The translations under genes were made by a program, and so were the position numbers. This document shows positions 1-11,219 of a DNA stretch of 64,000 nt, piece by piece. Under the pieces are notes generated by a model. The model ran no database searches and was not told the origin of the DNA. It saw only the letters and a program-made list of their open reading frames with translations. The DNA comes from Punica granatum (Eukaryota > Streptophyta > Magnoliopsida > Myrtales > Lythraceae), in contig NC_045129.1 of the NCBI RefSeq assembly GCF_007655135.1, positions 16,094,274 to 16,158,273 on the forward strand, in the 5' to 3' direction. How positions within the stretch are numbered: position 1 is the first letter of the stretch; each line of letters starts with the position of its first letter.

Positions 1-11
1 TATAAAAGTAC

Positions 12-500
12 AGGGAAAACGTTCAGACAGTGGGAGCATTCCTAAAATGTGATATCTCTCTAAGGGAGTTAGAGTTCCTAGTTTTTGTTCGGCCGTTGTA
101 CTTGTGAGAGATGCACTTGTATTGTACTCAACTCCATATTTGTTACTCAATAAAAAGTCACATCCGAGCCTCCTTTGCCTTGGATGTTTTCCTTGAACGT
201 TTCCACCACGTTTGAAAGTTTACTGCGTATATCTTGTGTGCAAATTCTTCACTCTTTCGTATTATCTTCGTTGATCGTTGAGACGATTGTCAACAAATAT
301 GGTGGAAACGTTTAAGGGAAACATCCACTGGTAAAAAAGGCTCAACGGTGATTTCTTATTGAGCAGCAACAAATATGGAATAGAGTACAATACGAGTGCG
401 TCCCTTATAGGCACAACGGCCAAATAAGAACGAGGAGCCTTAACCCCTTCATAAAGATATTCCATCTTAGGAATATTCCCACTGTTTAAACGCTCTCCCA
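12..500. repeat. Inverted duplication of an LTR-like fragment
   Basis: About 200 bases at roughly 12-213 reappear in reverse complement at roughly 298-500. The matching text includes a CAGTGGGA motif, a GGCCGTTGT motif and a CTCAATAAAAAGTC-like polyadenylation-type block. The arms are diverged (I judge about 80% alike by eye) and flank an 85-base centre. The composition, with a polyA-signal-like stretch followed by a GTTTCCACCA motif, looks like the R/U5 end of a plant LTR retrotransposon, but no coding part is present. The family assignment is an inference. Confidence 0.5.
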
Positions 501-510
501 GCACCATCAG

Positions 511-1070
511 TGTTCTCAATACTTATATATAGTACCCCGATTCATTCTCAATAGAAAATCTCTATTTGAGCTCTATAAAAAATATTCTCTCACCAAAAAT
601 AGAAATCTAAATATACAAAATCGAATCAAAATTCATGACACAATTCTCAACAATAATGAATATAAACGCAAACAAAGAAATAATAATAAAAAAGAATCCT
701 TTATTTTAATTCATTTTTAACCAATTACATGATTTCATATGTGCCACGCGTAGCACGAGTAGTATCTAGTATGTATGTGTGTGTGTATATATATATGTAC
801 ATGTTTTTCTCTTCTAGGAACTTATAACCAGGCGATCATTACAAAATTTAGTTGAGTGTCAGAGCCGCCAAGCGGCTATATGCTAAATTCTCTTGCAAGT
901 GACAATCTTATAATTATAATTAGGTCAGAAAAAGAAAAAGGCTTTAGAAGAAATTTCCTGTCTTTTTTTCTCAATTTAGGTATATTTGAGATTGAGTTAC
1001 TATGCATCTATTACTACTTATTCCGGAAAAGGGGTGAGTTGTGTAATTTTCACTTCCTCTTTTAGCTCAT
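511..1070. other. Intergenic, no gene seen
   Basis: AT-rich sequence with a short TG/TA run near 775-800. One 69-codon open frame (856-1065) has no recognisable composition or motif and is probably chance. Confidence 0.5.
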
Positions 1071-1071
1071 A

Positions 1072-1459
1072 TTATGATATTTTTAGGCTGGGACTATTTC
1101 CACCCCTATTTTAGCTAATACACCCCATTTATTATATGTTGTACTAAATTACCCCTAATCCCATGTTTATGACACTAATAAATATGGTCAGACCCCCTAA
1201 TTACTTTCAAGTCCATCTTCTCCTCTCTTTTTTTTTTCTTTTTTTTTTTTCCATTCAGGCGCAAAGTTTATTATGATATTTTTAGGTTGGGACTATTTCC
1301 ACCCCTATTTTAGCTAATACACCCCATTTATTATTTGTTGTACTAAATTACCCCTAATCCCATGTTTATGACACTGATAAATATGGTCAGACCCCCTAAT
1401 TACTTTCAAGTCCATCTTCTCCTCTCTTTTTTTTTTATCCATTCAGACACAAAGTTTAC
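1072..1459. repeat. Tandem duplication of a ~195-bp unit
   Basis: The block 1072-1270 is repeated directly at 1271-1459. The copies share the start TTATGATATTTTTAGG and the end CAAAGTTTA and differ mainly in the length of an internal poly-T tract and a few substitutions. The small divergence makes this a fairly recent local duplication. No coding function is visible. Confidence 0.85.
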
Positions 1460-1584
1460 CGATTGTAAACTATTTATTTGTTTTATTGAAGATTGCTTGA
1501 TTATTAATACTAGTCGTTTTACCCATGCATTGCACGGAGATGTCACTCATGATATGAATTTCTTAAATTTTATAATAATATTAT

Positions 1585-1904
1585 GGGCAAATTATAAAAA
1601 AAATCCAAATTTTGTAAAATGTCTCAGTTTTGTCCTAAATTTTGTTTTGTAACAAAATAAATCATAAGTTTTCTAAAATCTCTCAAAAATTACCTCCGTT
1701 ATAAATTTCGTCAATTTTTGCCTACGTGTGACCTACGTGGACTATTAAGGGACCCACAAAGTTTAGGTAAAAATTGACGAAATTTATAACGGATGTCATT
1801 TTTAAGACAATTTAGAAAACTTATGGTTTTTTTTGTTACAAAACAAAATTTAGGACACAAATGAGACTTTTTACAAAATTTGAGTTTTTTTTTGTAATTT
1901 TCCT
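1585..1904. mobile_element. Palindromic Mutator-like MITE (copy A)
   Basis: Two arms of about 135 bases (1585-1720 and 1769-1904) are reverse complements of each other, so the whole element can fold back. It is flanked by an exact 9-bp direct repeat, TAATATTAT, at 1576-1584 and 1905-1913. A 9-bp target duplication with long inverted arms is typical of non-autonomous Mutator-like (MULE) elements. The centre carries CTACGTGG-type motifs. No open frame inside. Confidence 0.8.
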
Positions 1905-1913
1905 TAATATTAT

Positions 1914-2874
1914 TCAAATGGATCCCTAAACATATCAATTAATTTATAATTATAGAATTAACTCTTTAATAATTTTCAAGTTAAGCATAAATAAAAAAAT
2001 TTAAATTGTTCATAGTGGATAAGCTCCCTTTGATATTTTATTTGTATATATATAAGAAAGAAACTTTATTCACTTAAAAGACATTCAAATATATATATTA
2101 TCAATATGATTCCTTAAAACGCTTAAATTATTTCTTCGACTAAATCTTAGTATTCTAAAGTCCAATTTAGGCCACGACTAATCCAATTGAGCTGAGACTG
2201 TCAATTGAGGGGTAAATCTCTCTCAATGTGGATTTGAAAAGTAAAAATTATTTTGAACAAAATTAATGTAATTAATTAATATAATTATCCAACAATTTTG
2301 TGGTTTTCTTATCATTTTAGTAATGCATTTTATTTGAAAATTTGCATTTACAGTTTTTTGTCTGAACTCTTTTGCAATTTCTTTTTTCATTTATTGAAGT
2401 AATTACTTAATTCTTATTCAAGTAAATGCTTTTTATCAAATAATACCAGTTATTAAGTGAAAAATCATGGAAAGCATATTAATTATTTGAAAATATTGAT
2501 TATTAATATTTTTGCAAATTTAATTATATATATAGTTTACGGCCTTGAGTTATATGTTTATTGGCTAAGAAATGTTAAAATTGAATTATAGAATCAAATA
2601 TAATTAATTAAGTTCAATAAATTGTTATATATTTCTATTTTAAAAAATTAATTACTTTAAACTCTCCGTTACATGACTTCTCATTTACTCTATGAAGGTA
2701 ACTTATCCACAAGGATTAACTCCCCATTTCTCTCTTTGACACGGGGCACTACTTTATTAACCTTAGGATGACACGTGGCACTGCCTCTTTAAGTCTCTTT
2801 TTGCGTTTTGCTATCATATATTATAGATAGATTATTATTTTAGATGTATCTTAAATCGTTGTATAATAAATGAA
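1914..2874. other. AT-rich intergenic DNA
   Basis: No gene seen. A short fragment near 2173-2215 (GACTAATCCAATTGAGCTGAG-like) matches the middle of the SINE described at 2875-3056 and is probably a broken relative in the same orientation. Confidence 0.45.
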
Positions 2875-3056
2875 AAAAAATTCTTACTTTGCCGTGCACC
2901 CTGGTATCCGAAAATCCAATGAGTTCCGACTAATCCAATTCGAGCTGGATTGGCTCACTTTGGAGCAAAACTATCCTAGTGTGAATTTTATCCATTCGCA
3001 AGATTCGAACTAGACATCTTATTGAAGGGGAGTAGGCGTTGAACCGCTTGAATCAA
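2875..3056 (-). mobile_element. tRNA-derived SINE, diverged copy
   Basis: Read on the minus strand, 3056-2998 contains a tRNA-like head: a box-A-like GATTCAAGCGGTTCAAC and, about 35 bases on, a box-B-like AGTTCGAATCTT. The body then has GGATTAGTCGG and CGGATACCAGGG, the same order of motifs as in the well-preserved SINE at 27440-27627. The copy is old: I see no clear target duplication and the tail is a T-run rather than an A-run. Non-coding, presumably once transcribed by RNA polymerase III. Confidence 0.6.
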
Positions 3057-5460
3057 TAAAAAATACCTTATTTAAAGATTTCAAATCTAGATTTGATTAC
3101 TCCTTTAAAAATCTCGATGTTAAAATATAAAATAGAGTCAAAATTTCTATGTTCAAGTAAGATAGTTTTTACTAAAAGAAATGATCATTATAGATTTTAA
3201 TAAGAGAATCTTATACTCTAGCCACTATGTATAAATTGCTCTAGTAGTGAACCATCCAGTCTGCGAGCCCATAATTGAATCTCGCGGTGGTCGACCTTCA
3301 CATTCTAGAAACGTAAAGATCACCATTTTGTAAGGTGAGGTCCATATGCTTTTGAGATTGTTTAGAAAATAAGAAATATATATATATATATATATATATT
3401 AGAAATACAAGACAGGGATCCATAATAGTCGAATATGCTCAGGTAAAGCCTATTATGTGAGATCGATTGTGGAGACAAACATTATTACTGTACATGGAGT
3501 GGACAATATCATCAGTATTATCGATCCCAAAAAAAGTAATTTTATTCATCAGAAGATCTTATTTAACATTATTAAACTAATCCTCACATAGGCTTTTTTA
3601 ATGAAATTAATTACTCATAGAATTGCAAAATAATTTGAAACTTATGATAAGATTATGAAAGGTCGTGGATGGCAACTTGAAGTTTATGATGTGCCCTTTT
3701 ATCTTTTATATTTTATATTTATGATTTTACAATTTTTTGTTATTTATTTTGAGTTTAATATTCTATATTCATATTAATATTAATTTCTTAATGTGAATTT
3801 TTCAATAATTCTATCGTACATATGAGTTGCCGTTTTATAAGTATAACTTAATACAAAAAGTTCAATTTATTTCATAATTTTATTTTTTTTCTTTTGATGT
3901 TGTGGTCATATCTTAAAGCCGACTAAATCCGGACGGGCTATATGCTATATACATTAAGAATGGAAATGATAGAAGATTTGGAAGAGTGAAAATGATAGAT
4001 TTGGGAGAGTGATTTGTGTTTCCATATTTATCAAAGTCTTAAATATGAAATTGAGGGTAATTTGATAAAACAAATAACAAATGGAGTGTACTAACCAATT
4101 AAGAGGTGGAACTAGTCCAAACCCATTTTTATTAATTAAGAGCCATTTGAATTTTTTTTAATTCTCTAAATCAAACAAATGATAGAGTAATTAAAAATCA
4201 AATAAAACTAAACGGCCGCCTTTACGCATAGATGGAGAGTTTATATATATGAAAATTGAACGAAGTATAGCAAATCAGCTACAGATTGCACACGTACAAA
4301 TGTTAGTTCATATAGTTTGATTCCACTTGTAGCATGGGTGCACGATTTAGTGTATATATATATGTATATATATAATGGAAGATAAACCATCAAAAGCATC
4401 CTTCTCCCGAAAACTATCAAGAGCACTTTTCCACGCGGGACAATAATTGATGGTGAACTGCTAAATATTTAGGATGTTATTATAAGTAGACTTACATCCT
4501 CCCCAAAAGTCATACTATTGGATATTGGCATATAACTGATCCGTCAATATCAATTCAATTTTTTCCTCCCTCAAGTCTTTGTTGTCGATATGTGCATCCA
4601 CTCCCTAACTTGTGAAAAACTCCAAAATTTTCCACAATCCGAACAACATATTCAAACTCCTGTATCAGAAATGATGATCACAACGTAACTATTGCGTACT
4701 TCAAATATAAATATGTTGAATAGAACTCTTCATCGCTTATTTGAGTTTTTTTTTAATTAGATCACGAGATCTTTTTGGACTTTATTTAAAAGAAAAAAAG
4801 AAAATCAATGGCCCAAATTATGGACATTATGCAAGAAGAAGAAGAAGAAGGAAAAAAAAAAACGAAGTAGGAGGAATGAATGAGCTGCATTGTCCTTGTA
4901 AAATGCAAACTGTGGCAGGCAGAAGTACGGCCCAAATAAGTCGAATTTGCAGCTAATTAAGCTCCTCTATCTCATCGATTTCGACCCATTGCCACCCCAA
5001 ATCTTAATTAACTTTGTATGGTAGTTTTATCTGACAATACTGCAATAGCAATCCTTTTCTAAGAGATCTCTGTTTTTTTTTTTTAATCATTAGAGATGTC
5101 GTTCTCGTAATTCCGCGATATCGAGTATTAATAGTTATTTCTCGTCACGATAAATGCATTTCCCATAACTCAAACTTACGTAATCTCCTTATAAAAATTG
5201 AAATTATTTACCACTCAACTAACACTTTGATATTTTTTTTAAGAAATCTCCTTTGATAACCATCTCTCTTATATACTTATGAAAGATACATATGAATGTA
5301 ATACTTATATCCCGTGATCTTTTTTCGATTGTGGCTAGCACGTACTTCTTATTTTGTTCTATCTTCTTTGGTTTTACCTAAGATATAGTTGTCCAGGGTA
5401 TTGGCCGTAAAAGTAGGATGTGATGCTGCTACTTAATTAAAGGGGATTTGGAAATTAATA
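3057..5460. other. AT-rich intergenic DNA with microsatellites
   Basis: No gene recognised. It contains a (TA)n microsatellite at about 3376-3399, short TA-rich runs near 4350-4380, and a GAA-rich run near 4835-4850. Near 3238-3300 a possible degraded tRNA-like head (AATTGAATCTCG box-B-like) is too weak to call. The small open frames at 4241-4426 and 4741-4956 are low-complexity and look like chance. Confidence 0.45.
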
Positions 5461-5733
5461 GTCCGTTTGGTTTTAGAGTAAGTTTTTAATAAAAATTTTA
5501 ATTTTAACTTTAACTCGATTTATTATACAATAAAAGTCAACAATACAATTATTATTTTTTTTTTTTTTTTAAATTTTTTTTTAACCATTCAATTCAATTT
5601 ATAATAATAAATTCTCTCAACTATTCGTTACTTTTTCACACTTTTTCTTATAATTCAACGATACAATTATTATAATTCAATTAAAATCAAAATTTAATTT
5701 TACTTGACTCTAAAACTAAACACACTTATCTAA
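5461..5733. mobile_element. Tourist-like MITE (candidate)
   Basis: The left end GTCCGTTTGGTTTTAGAGTA and the reverse complement of the right end (GTGTGTTTAGTTTTAGAGTC) form imperfect terminal inverted repeats. The inner sequence is AT-rich and partly self-complementary. Such GTTTGGTTT-type ends resemble those of the PIF/Harbinger element at 9407-13601, suggesting a Tourist-like MITE. I cannot fix an exact target duplication, so the boundaries and family are tentative. Confidence 0.45.
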
Positions 5734-6300
5734 CGGCGAGTCAACAGTCAATGACCCCATGATGACAGTTTTTGAAAATTCCGTCAACGCGTACCAACGA
5801 CAACTGAACGCCGTTATGTCTCCCAATGACCCCTCCCCTCAACGGGCAAACTCTTATCCCTCCGTTGTCATGACGATCATGAACCGTCCGATCAATCTCG
5901 CGCACGCCAACATTAGCTTTTGGGATCACGCAATGATGACCGGAAGATACAGGCGTGATAAAAAAGAAGACGAAGAAGAAGCCTTATTTTATTTTATTTA
6001 CCCGACAATATAAAAACGTATATAAAAATTTTACCCGACAGGTTACTGCGAAATTGACGGCAAAAAAGGGCTCCCAATCGGAGCCCCCTTTTTATCATTT
6101 ATTATTTCACCAAGGTGAAAATTAAATTAATCTCAACCCCCTCTCTCCGGTTTTCGTTCTCGATTATTAACGAAATTCATGTGTTTCAAACTGAGTAGGT
6201 ATGAGAAAGAAAATCACAAAAAATTCACTTGTACAAACTCAAATCTAAGATCTCTTGGTTCCAAATAAAAAGCAATATTGTCGTATTAAAAATCATAAAA
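5734..6300. other. Intergenic; possible decayed coding-like patch
   Basis: The stretch 5740-5960 is less AT-rich than its surroundings and has an open frame of 84 codons on the plus strand (5759-6013), but I do not recognise the product and the other strand is open too. At 6068-6086 a perfect 7-bp GGGCTCC/GGAGCCC hairpin is followed by T's. Confidence 0.35.
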
Positions 6301-7060
6301 CCGAATATAATGAAAAAAAAATTCCACATAACTAATAAAGAAAAATAAGTAGTCCTACAATGTATCGAACGTACGACTTATAGATCAACATGTGAAAGCG
6401 TACGTCACTACGTTAAACTCTCTTTTTAAGCAATCTAATTCTTTGTTGTACATATCTTGGCCCTAATAATTTTTGTTCCGATTCCACATATAATCATGTA
6501 CTTAGCGTTCTCATATTTTATCTAATATCAATAAGGAAAGAAACATAAGTAATAATAGCTAATAAAGGAACACAAATAGTCTCACTTAGTCTCTTATTTT
6601 TTTCGGTTACAAGGAATGAAATAGAAGTCATTATAGTTAATAAAGGAACACAAATAGTCTCACATATCAAACCTGAAACTTGTTGTTTACGAGAGCATGT
6701 GCCACTGCGTTACACCTTTTTTTTTTGTTATCCATGGGGTATAATGAAATAGTTAACAAAGGGGACATATATAGTCCCACTGAGTATCAATGAGATCCAT
6801 GAGTCTAATACAATGAAATAAAAGTGATAATAGCTAATAAAGGGATACGAATAGTCTCACTACATATCAAACATGGAACCTCTTATTTACGAGAGCATGC
6901 AGCACTGCATTACACCTTATTTTTTCAGTTATCCATGGGGCAGAATGAAATAGAAATCTTAAATATTTAATAAATGAGCGCGGATAGTTGTGCCAGCTAA
7001 GTATCAAACATGCAACATCTTGATTACTAGGCGAATGTGTGCGCTACTGCGCTGCACCCC
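6300..7060 (-). repeat. Cluster of tRNA-like / SINE-head repeats
   Basis: Four imperfect units, read on the minus strand, each show a box-A-like TAACGCAGTGGC-type block followed 30-40 bases later by a box-B-like GTTTGATA or GTTCGATAC block. The box-B-like blocks are near 6362, 6664, 6864 and 7000 in window coordinates. Between and beside them a TAATAAAGGAACACAAATAG-like block recurs about six times (near 6308, 6560, 6633, 6757, 6834 and 6967). The pattern suggests tandem or serially inserted tRNA-derived SINE fragments. None folds as an intact tRNA by eye, and none is a real tRNA gene in my judgement. Confidence 0.55.
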
Positions 7061-7112
7061 TCTATGATTTCGACTATCTTATTTAAATACGGAAATCGCG
7101 TAATTAACAGTT

Positions 7113-7899
7113 GGGTTAATTGCACTGGTGGTCCAAGAAATTTCATAAATGTTTCAAGTTGGTCCAAAATATTTTTTTGGTAACTTGTTGGTACAAAAAG
7201 TTTCAAAATCGTTTCAATGTAGTGCCTTCCGTCAATTGCCCCCGACGCCATTAACATTTTATTGACGTGGCGCGTCCTATGTGTCACTTTTGTTACGTGG
7301 AACCAATCACAGTGCACCACGTCATTTAAGAGAACATAAAATCTGAAAAAGTTCAATAAAAATACAAAAATAAAAACTAAAAAAAAAAATATATATATTT
7401 AAAATTTTTAAAAGTTTTTAAAATAATTTTTTATTATTTTTAAAGTTTTTAAAAATAATTTTTAAAAATAATTTAAAATTAAAATCGTTTTTAATTAAAA
7501 ATTATTTTAAATTTAAATTTAAATTTAAAAATAATAAAAATTATTTTAAAATTAAAATTAAAATTAAAAGTTTAAAATTATTTTTAAAAGTTTTTAGAAT
7601 TTTAAAAATAAATTTTTATTATTTTTCTAAATTTTTATTATTTTTTGTATTTTTATTGGATTTTTTCAGATTTTATGTCCTCTTAATTAACGTGGCGTAC
7701 TATAATTGGTTCCATGTAACAAAAGTGACACATAGGACGCGTCACGTCAATAAAATGTTAACAGTATCATGAGCAATTGACGGAATGCACTACATTGAAA
7801 TGGTTTTGAAACTTTTCATACCAATAAGTTACCAAAAAAATATTTTTGACCAACCAAAAATATTCATGAAACTTTTTGGACCACCTGTGCAATTAACCC
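7113..7899. mobile_element. Palindromic Mutator-like MITE (copy B, 787 bp)
   Basis: The ends GGGTTAATTGCAC and GTGCAATTAACCC are perfect inverted repeats, and similarity between the arms extends some 250 bases inward on each side. Flanking 9-mers TTAACAGTT (7104-7112) and TTAACATTT (7900-7908) match at 8 of 9 positions, consistent with a 9-bp Mutator-type target duplication. The centre (about 7370-7640) is a nearly pure A/T tract, itself made of AAATTTTTAAAA-type repeats. The arms carry GACGTGGC, TTACGTGG and CCACGTCA motifs. No gene inside. Confidence 0.75.
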
Positions 7900-7908
7900 T
7901 TAACATTT

Positions 7909-8307
7909 ACTAATCAATCTCACTTTGATTCAGAATAGTGCCAAATTGGCAACTAGTAGAGATCAATTAAAACCAGATTTGGAAAAATGCATTGGAAATC
8001 TTGGACGTGGGAATCAAACTCAAACCATTGTATTTTCAGCAAGATCAGATTGATATGATTGTTTTGGCTCTCATACGTCTTACTATATTCACATATCTAG
8101 CTTATTCTGAAACTACAATGCACTTATTTGTGTGTGGATCTACTTTCCATTATTATGTATGCAAATCAAACAAAAGGGGAACATAATTTTTGGTTGTTTT
8201 TTTCTATAAATCAAAAGGAACACCCAGCGGACTATTTTTTTTTTAGCTGAATACACCGAGCGGACTATTGATAAAGTAATATGATGCTTATTCTCTTCTT
8301 ATTTTAT
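7909..8307. other. Intergenic, no gene seen
   Basis: A 64-codon open frame at 7992-8186 has no recognisable features. The rest is AT-rich with no supported feature. Confidence 0.4.
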
Positions 8308-8511
8308 CGACGCGAGTTAGTTCAAGTGATTAAACTCTTTTTATTCTTAAATAAAGTCTTGGATTCGAATTTTGTTAATGAAAAACATCTATGTTGGAAA
8401 AGTTTTGCCCCTTACTGAGATGACTTAACTCAATCTTGAATTAATTATGGTCTATTAGACTTCTGAATATTATATGGTGCAAACCGAGAAAAGGAACACT
8501 TCAAAAAAAAA
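8308..8511 (+). mobile_element. tRNA-derived SINE, plus-strand copy
   Basis: A box-A-like TTAGTTCAAGTGATTAAAC (8318-8336) is followed by a box-B-like GGATTCGAAT (8361-8370), the spacing of a polymerase III promoter in a tRNA-derived SINE. The body holds GAATTAATTATGGTCTATTAG and GAATATTATATGGTGCAAACCG, recognisable but diverged relatives of the GGATTAGTCGG and CGGATACC motifs in the SINE at 27440-27627. It ends in an A-rich tail (about 8503-8511). No clear target duplication. Confidence 0.55.
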
Positions 8512-8529
8512 TTTTCTCCCAATACTTAT

Positions 8530-8870
8530 TCTTTGGAGAAAACTACATCATACAACTCAACTTTTGACATTTGTCTCAATTTTATCCCATCTTTTACGAA
8601 TTATCTAGAAGGTCCGACGGTTCTATTTCTTTTCAAATCTATCTCACCTCAATTTTTTCATCAAAATTAATAGAAAAGCTGAAGTGCCACGTAAGTGGCA
8701 AGGGTGCCACATAAGCTTTCCAATAAATTTGACAGAGGAAAGGACAATAGGCTAGAATTTGAATAAAAATGAATCGTTAAACCTTCTCATATAATTTGGA
8801 AATGATAGGCTAGATTTTAAAATAACATCAAATGTTAGACTGTACTATGTAATTTTATATAAGGGAGAAG
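8530..8870. mobile_element. Degraded palindromic MITE (candidate)
   Basis: The outer blocks near 8535-8590 and 8825-8865 are imperfect inverted repeats (AACTACATCATACAACTC against AATTACATAGTACAGTC in reverse complement). The middle carries GTGCCACGTAAGTGGC. The layout resembles copies A, B and the one at 46170, but the arms are badly diverged and no target duplication is clear. Confidence 0.4.
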
Positions 8871-9406
8871 AGAAAATTTTGTCTAACTTTCAAATTGTAA
8901 AACTGTTCATTATAAAATTATATAATAATTTAATAGCTATTAAATATCATTGTATTAAATTTATGAATTTTCTTTATAACTGAAACAAAAATTTATTAAA
9001 TGAGCTGAAAGTCAATGTTAAATTAGTAACTTTACATATTTTTATAACTACCTCTTTACCATTTCTCCCACTATTCTCTACCTCTTCCCTCTCCACCCTC
9101 TCCTCACTAATAGCTATTCAATGACTCCATCCACATTATTCCCTAAACTCTACATACATTTGAAAAATTTTCATACATATTATACCATTTGCAAAGTTAA
9201 ACTACTATGATAATATCGAAAATTTATAATAACCGCGCATAGCACAGACACGTGATTTAGTGTATATATGTATTGTGTTATAAGAGAAGCCCAACAAACT
9301 ATTCAAAAAATAGTGAAAAGAAGAAAGGAGAGCACAAAAAATTCAATTAAAGAAAACCAAATTCGAAATTTCTTAATTAGGCGTATGCCGCTTTAATACT
9401 TTCTTA
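8871..9406. other. AT-rich intergenic DNA
   Basis: No gene or repeat structure that I can support. The last bases, TTA at 9404-9406, are the left target duplication of the Harbinger element that follows. Confidence 0.45.
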
Positions 9407-9589
9407 GGTAGTGTTTGGTTTCATAATATTATTTTAAAATCACAATTTTAACTTAACTCTACCCATTACAAAACAAAATAACACATCAAAACTCAATAAA
9501 GATGGGTCTCACACATAAACATTTATATTACTCCATTATAATACAACTCCATTACAATTAATTCTCAACTCCACCCATTCATGTCCATA

Positions 9590-10820
9590 CTAATAGGCTC
9601 CTCCTTTTTCAACGTGCCATATTTGATTTGCAATACAGTCACGTACTGCATCCATCTCCCTACTGCTCATGTCAATATCATTTCGGATTCCATTTTGTTG
9701 AGGCGGATTACGAAATTCATCATAATATTGCCACGCATCACCATACTCCTCAAATAATCTATCGCGATAACTATTGATCCGAATGAAATTGTGCAACATA
9801 AAGCAGGCAAGCACAATTTGTCCTCGACGACGCGGTCTAAAGTTTGACATTTCCCGCAATATAACAAATCTGTTCTTGACGACACCGAAGCACCGTTCTC
9901 TTACGTTACGAACGGATGCGTGTCGCTAATTAAATAAATCTTCCATCGTCATTGGAGGATTGTCATTATTGAAGTCACTATGGTGATACCGTTGTCCTTT
10001 GTAAGGGGCCAAATAACCGGGAATATTTGGGAAGCCCGTATCAACTACATAATATTGTTCTGCGTGCAGACATGTACAAATAATGTATGTATTTGTAGTT
10101 CCATATGTTTATCGAAATACATAAGAGCTTGACAAGAGAACATGGTATCTGGAAAATAACAACTTACTGCCTTGTGGTGCGGGGAATGTCGGTAACGTTG
10201 CGGCATCAGAAAGAATTCTAGAGTCGTGTGCCGAACCCTCCCATTCGGTCATGACATAAGTGAAGATCATTTGATGGGAACAAACAGCAAGAACATTTTG
10301 CGTTATGTCACCGTTTCGATCGCGATACGCGCCTCTCATCGAAGCTGGCATAATAGCTTTAACATGAGTCCTATCAATTGCCCTGATGCAATGCTGCAGG
10401 AATAATAAATATCAATACGAATTAGAGTACATTTAATAAAAGAATAGAAGTTCATTTCGATAGTTGTACGATAATTACCCTAAAGAATGGATACCATTGT
10501 CGGCACCCGCGAATTTCAGGCTGCTCCTCAACGTTCCTCAGTCTTATATACGTTGGCACTAATGAATGAAGTCCTTGAAGTATTAAATTGAATGCCCGTG
10601 AGACTGTCTCCTTAGAATGCTGAAAGCGTTCGGCAACAACGGCATATCAGTACTATGTGCAACTACCAATAAGAACATTCCAAGCATCTCCTCGACGGTC
10701 ATACCTTTCCTTGTATTTCGAATACCACAGTTTGCTCTTAACGTGTCGCACAAATTATGAAATACGTGAGGGTCCATCCTAAAATTCTCGTAACATCTTA
10801 TGTCATTTGAAAGCACTTCG
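9590..10820 (-). pseudogene. PIF/Harbinger DDE transposase, broken
   Basis: Harbinger-type nuclease that would cut and paste the element. Minus-strand exons can be read at about 10820-10479, 10393-10168 and 10059-9590, joined by GT-AG introns whose phases fit. The first exon holds the N-terminal helical region (DPHVFHNLCDTLR) and VAERFQHSKETVSR. The second holds the first catalytic Asp in AIDRTH (the usual Gly is Arg here) and WEGSAHDSRIL with the second Asp. The third holds YYVVDTGFPN, ERCFGVVKNRF with the catalytic Glu, and VLACFMLHNFI. Breaks: a frameshift near 10635-10650, an in-frame TAG at 9926-9928 just before the catalytic Glu, and a double stop (10877-10882) in the presumed upstream extension. 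The family assignment is secure and the exon edges are good; the true start is unknown. Confidence 0.85.
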
Positions 10821-11219
10821 TTAATGTACTCACTGCCTCGTAGTGCCGAAGTTTTACATGGACGTGCACGGGGGACTTATTATTCAGACATTGCATCGTG
10901 GATCACCAAAAGGACGGGCAAATCATCTACGCTGCTGTCCTCATCGTCGCTGGATGAATTATCATATCACAGTGAGTTCACATGCCTTGGCATCCTCCTC
11001 TTCCGTTGAAATTGACGAGCTGTATCGACAAACGTTAACATGATAGATTATCAACAAATAGCACGAAATGTCGAAGGGAATTACGTTTCAAACACATATC
11101 CAATGCATTAGCAAAGTCAATCAGGTTCAAACATAACAAATACAAAATAAGGATTTGGTTAATGTCATAACAGAAAAATCGAAAGTAACAAACACATATG
11201 AGGAGAAACGTTCGGCCAT

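Noticed and set aside
6066..6093. GC-rich hairpin followed by a T-run, like a bacterial rho-independent terminator
   Set aside because: The surroundings are plant nuclear intergenic DNA with no operon or bacterial-type gene; such hairpins arise by chance.
8308..8511. Stand-alone tRNA gene
   Set aside because: Only box A/box B blocks are tRNA-like; the acceptor stem does not pair and a SINE body follows. The same holds for the tRNA-like blocks at 6300-7060, 2875-3056 and 27440-27627.
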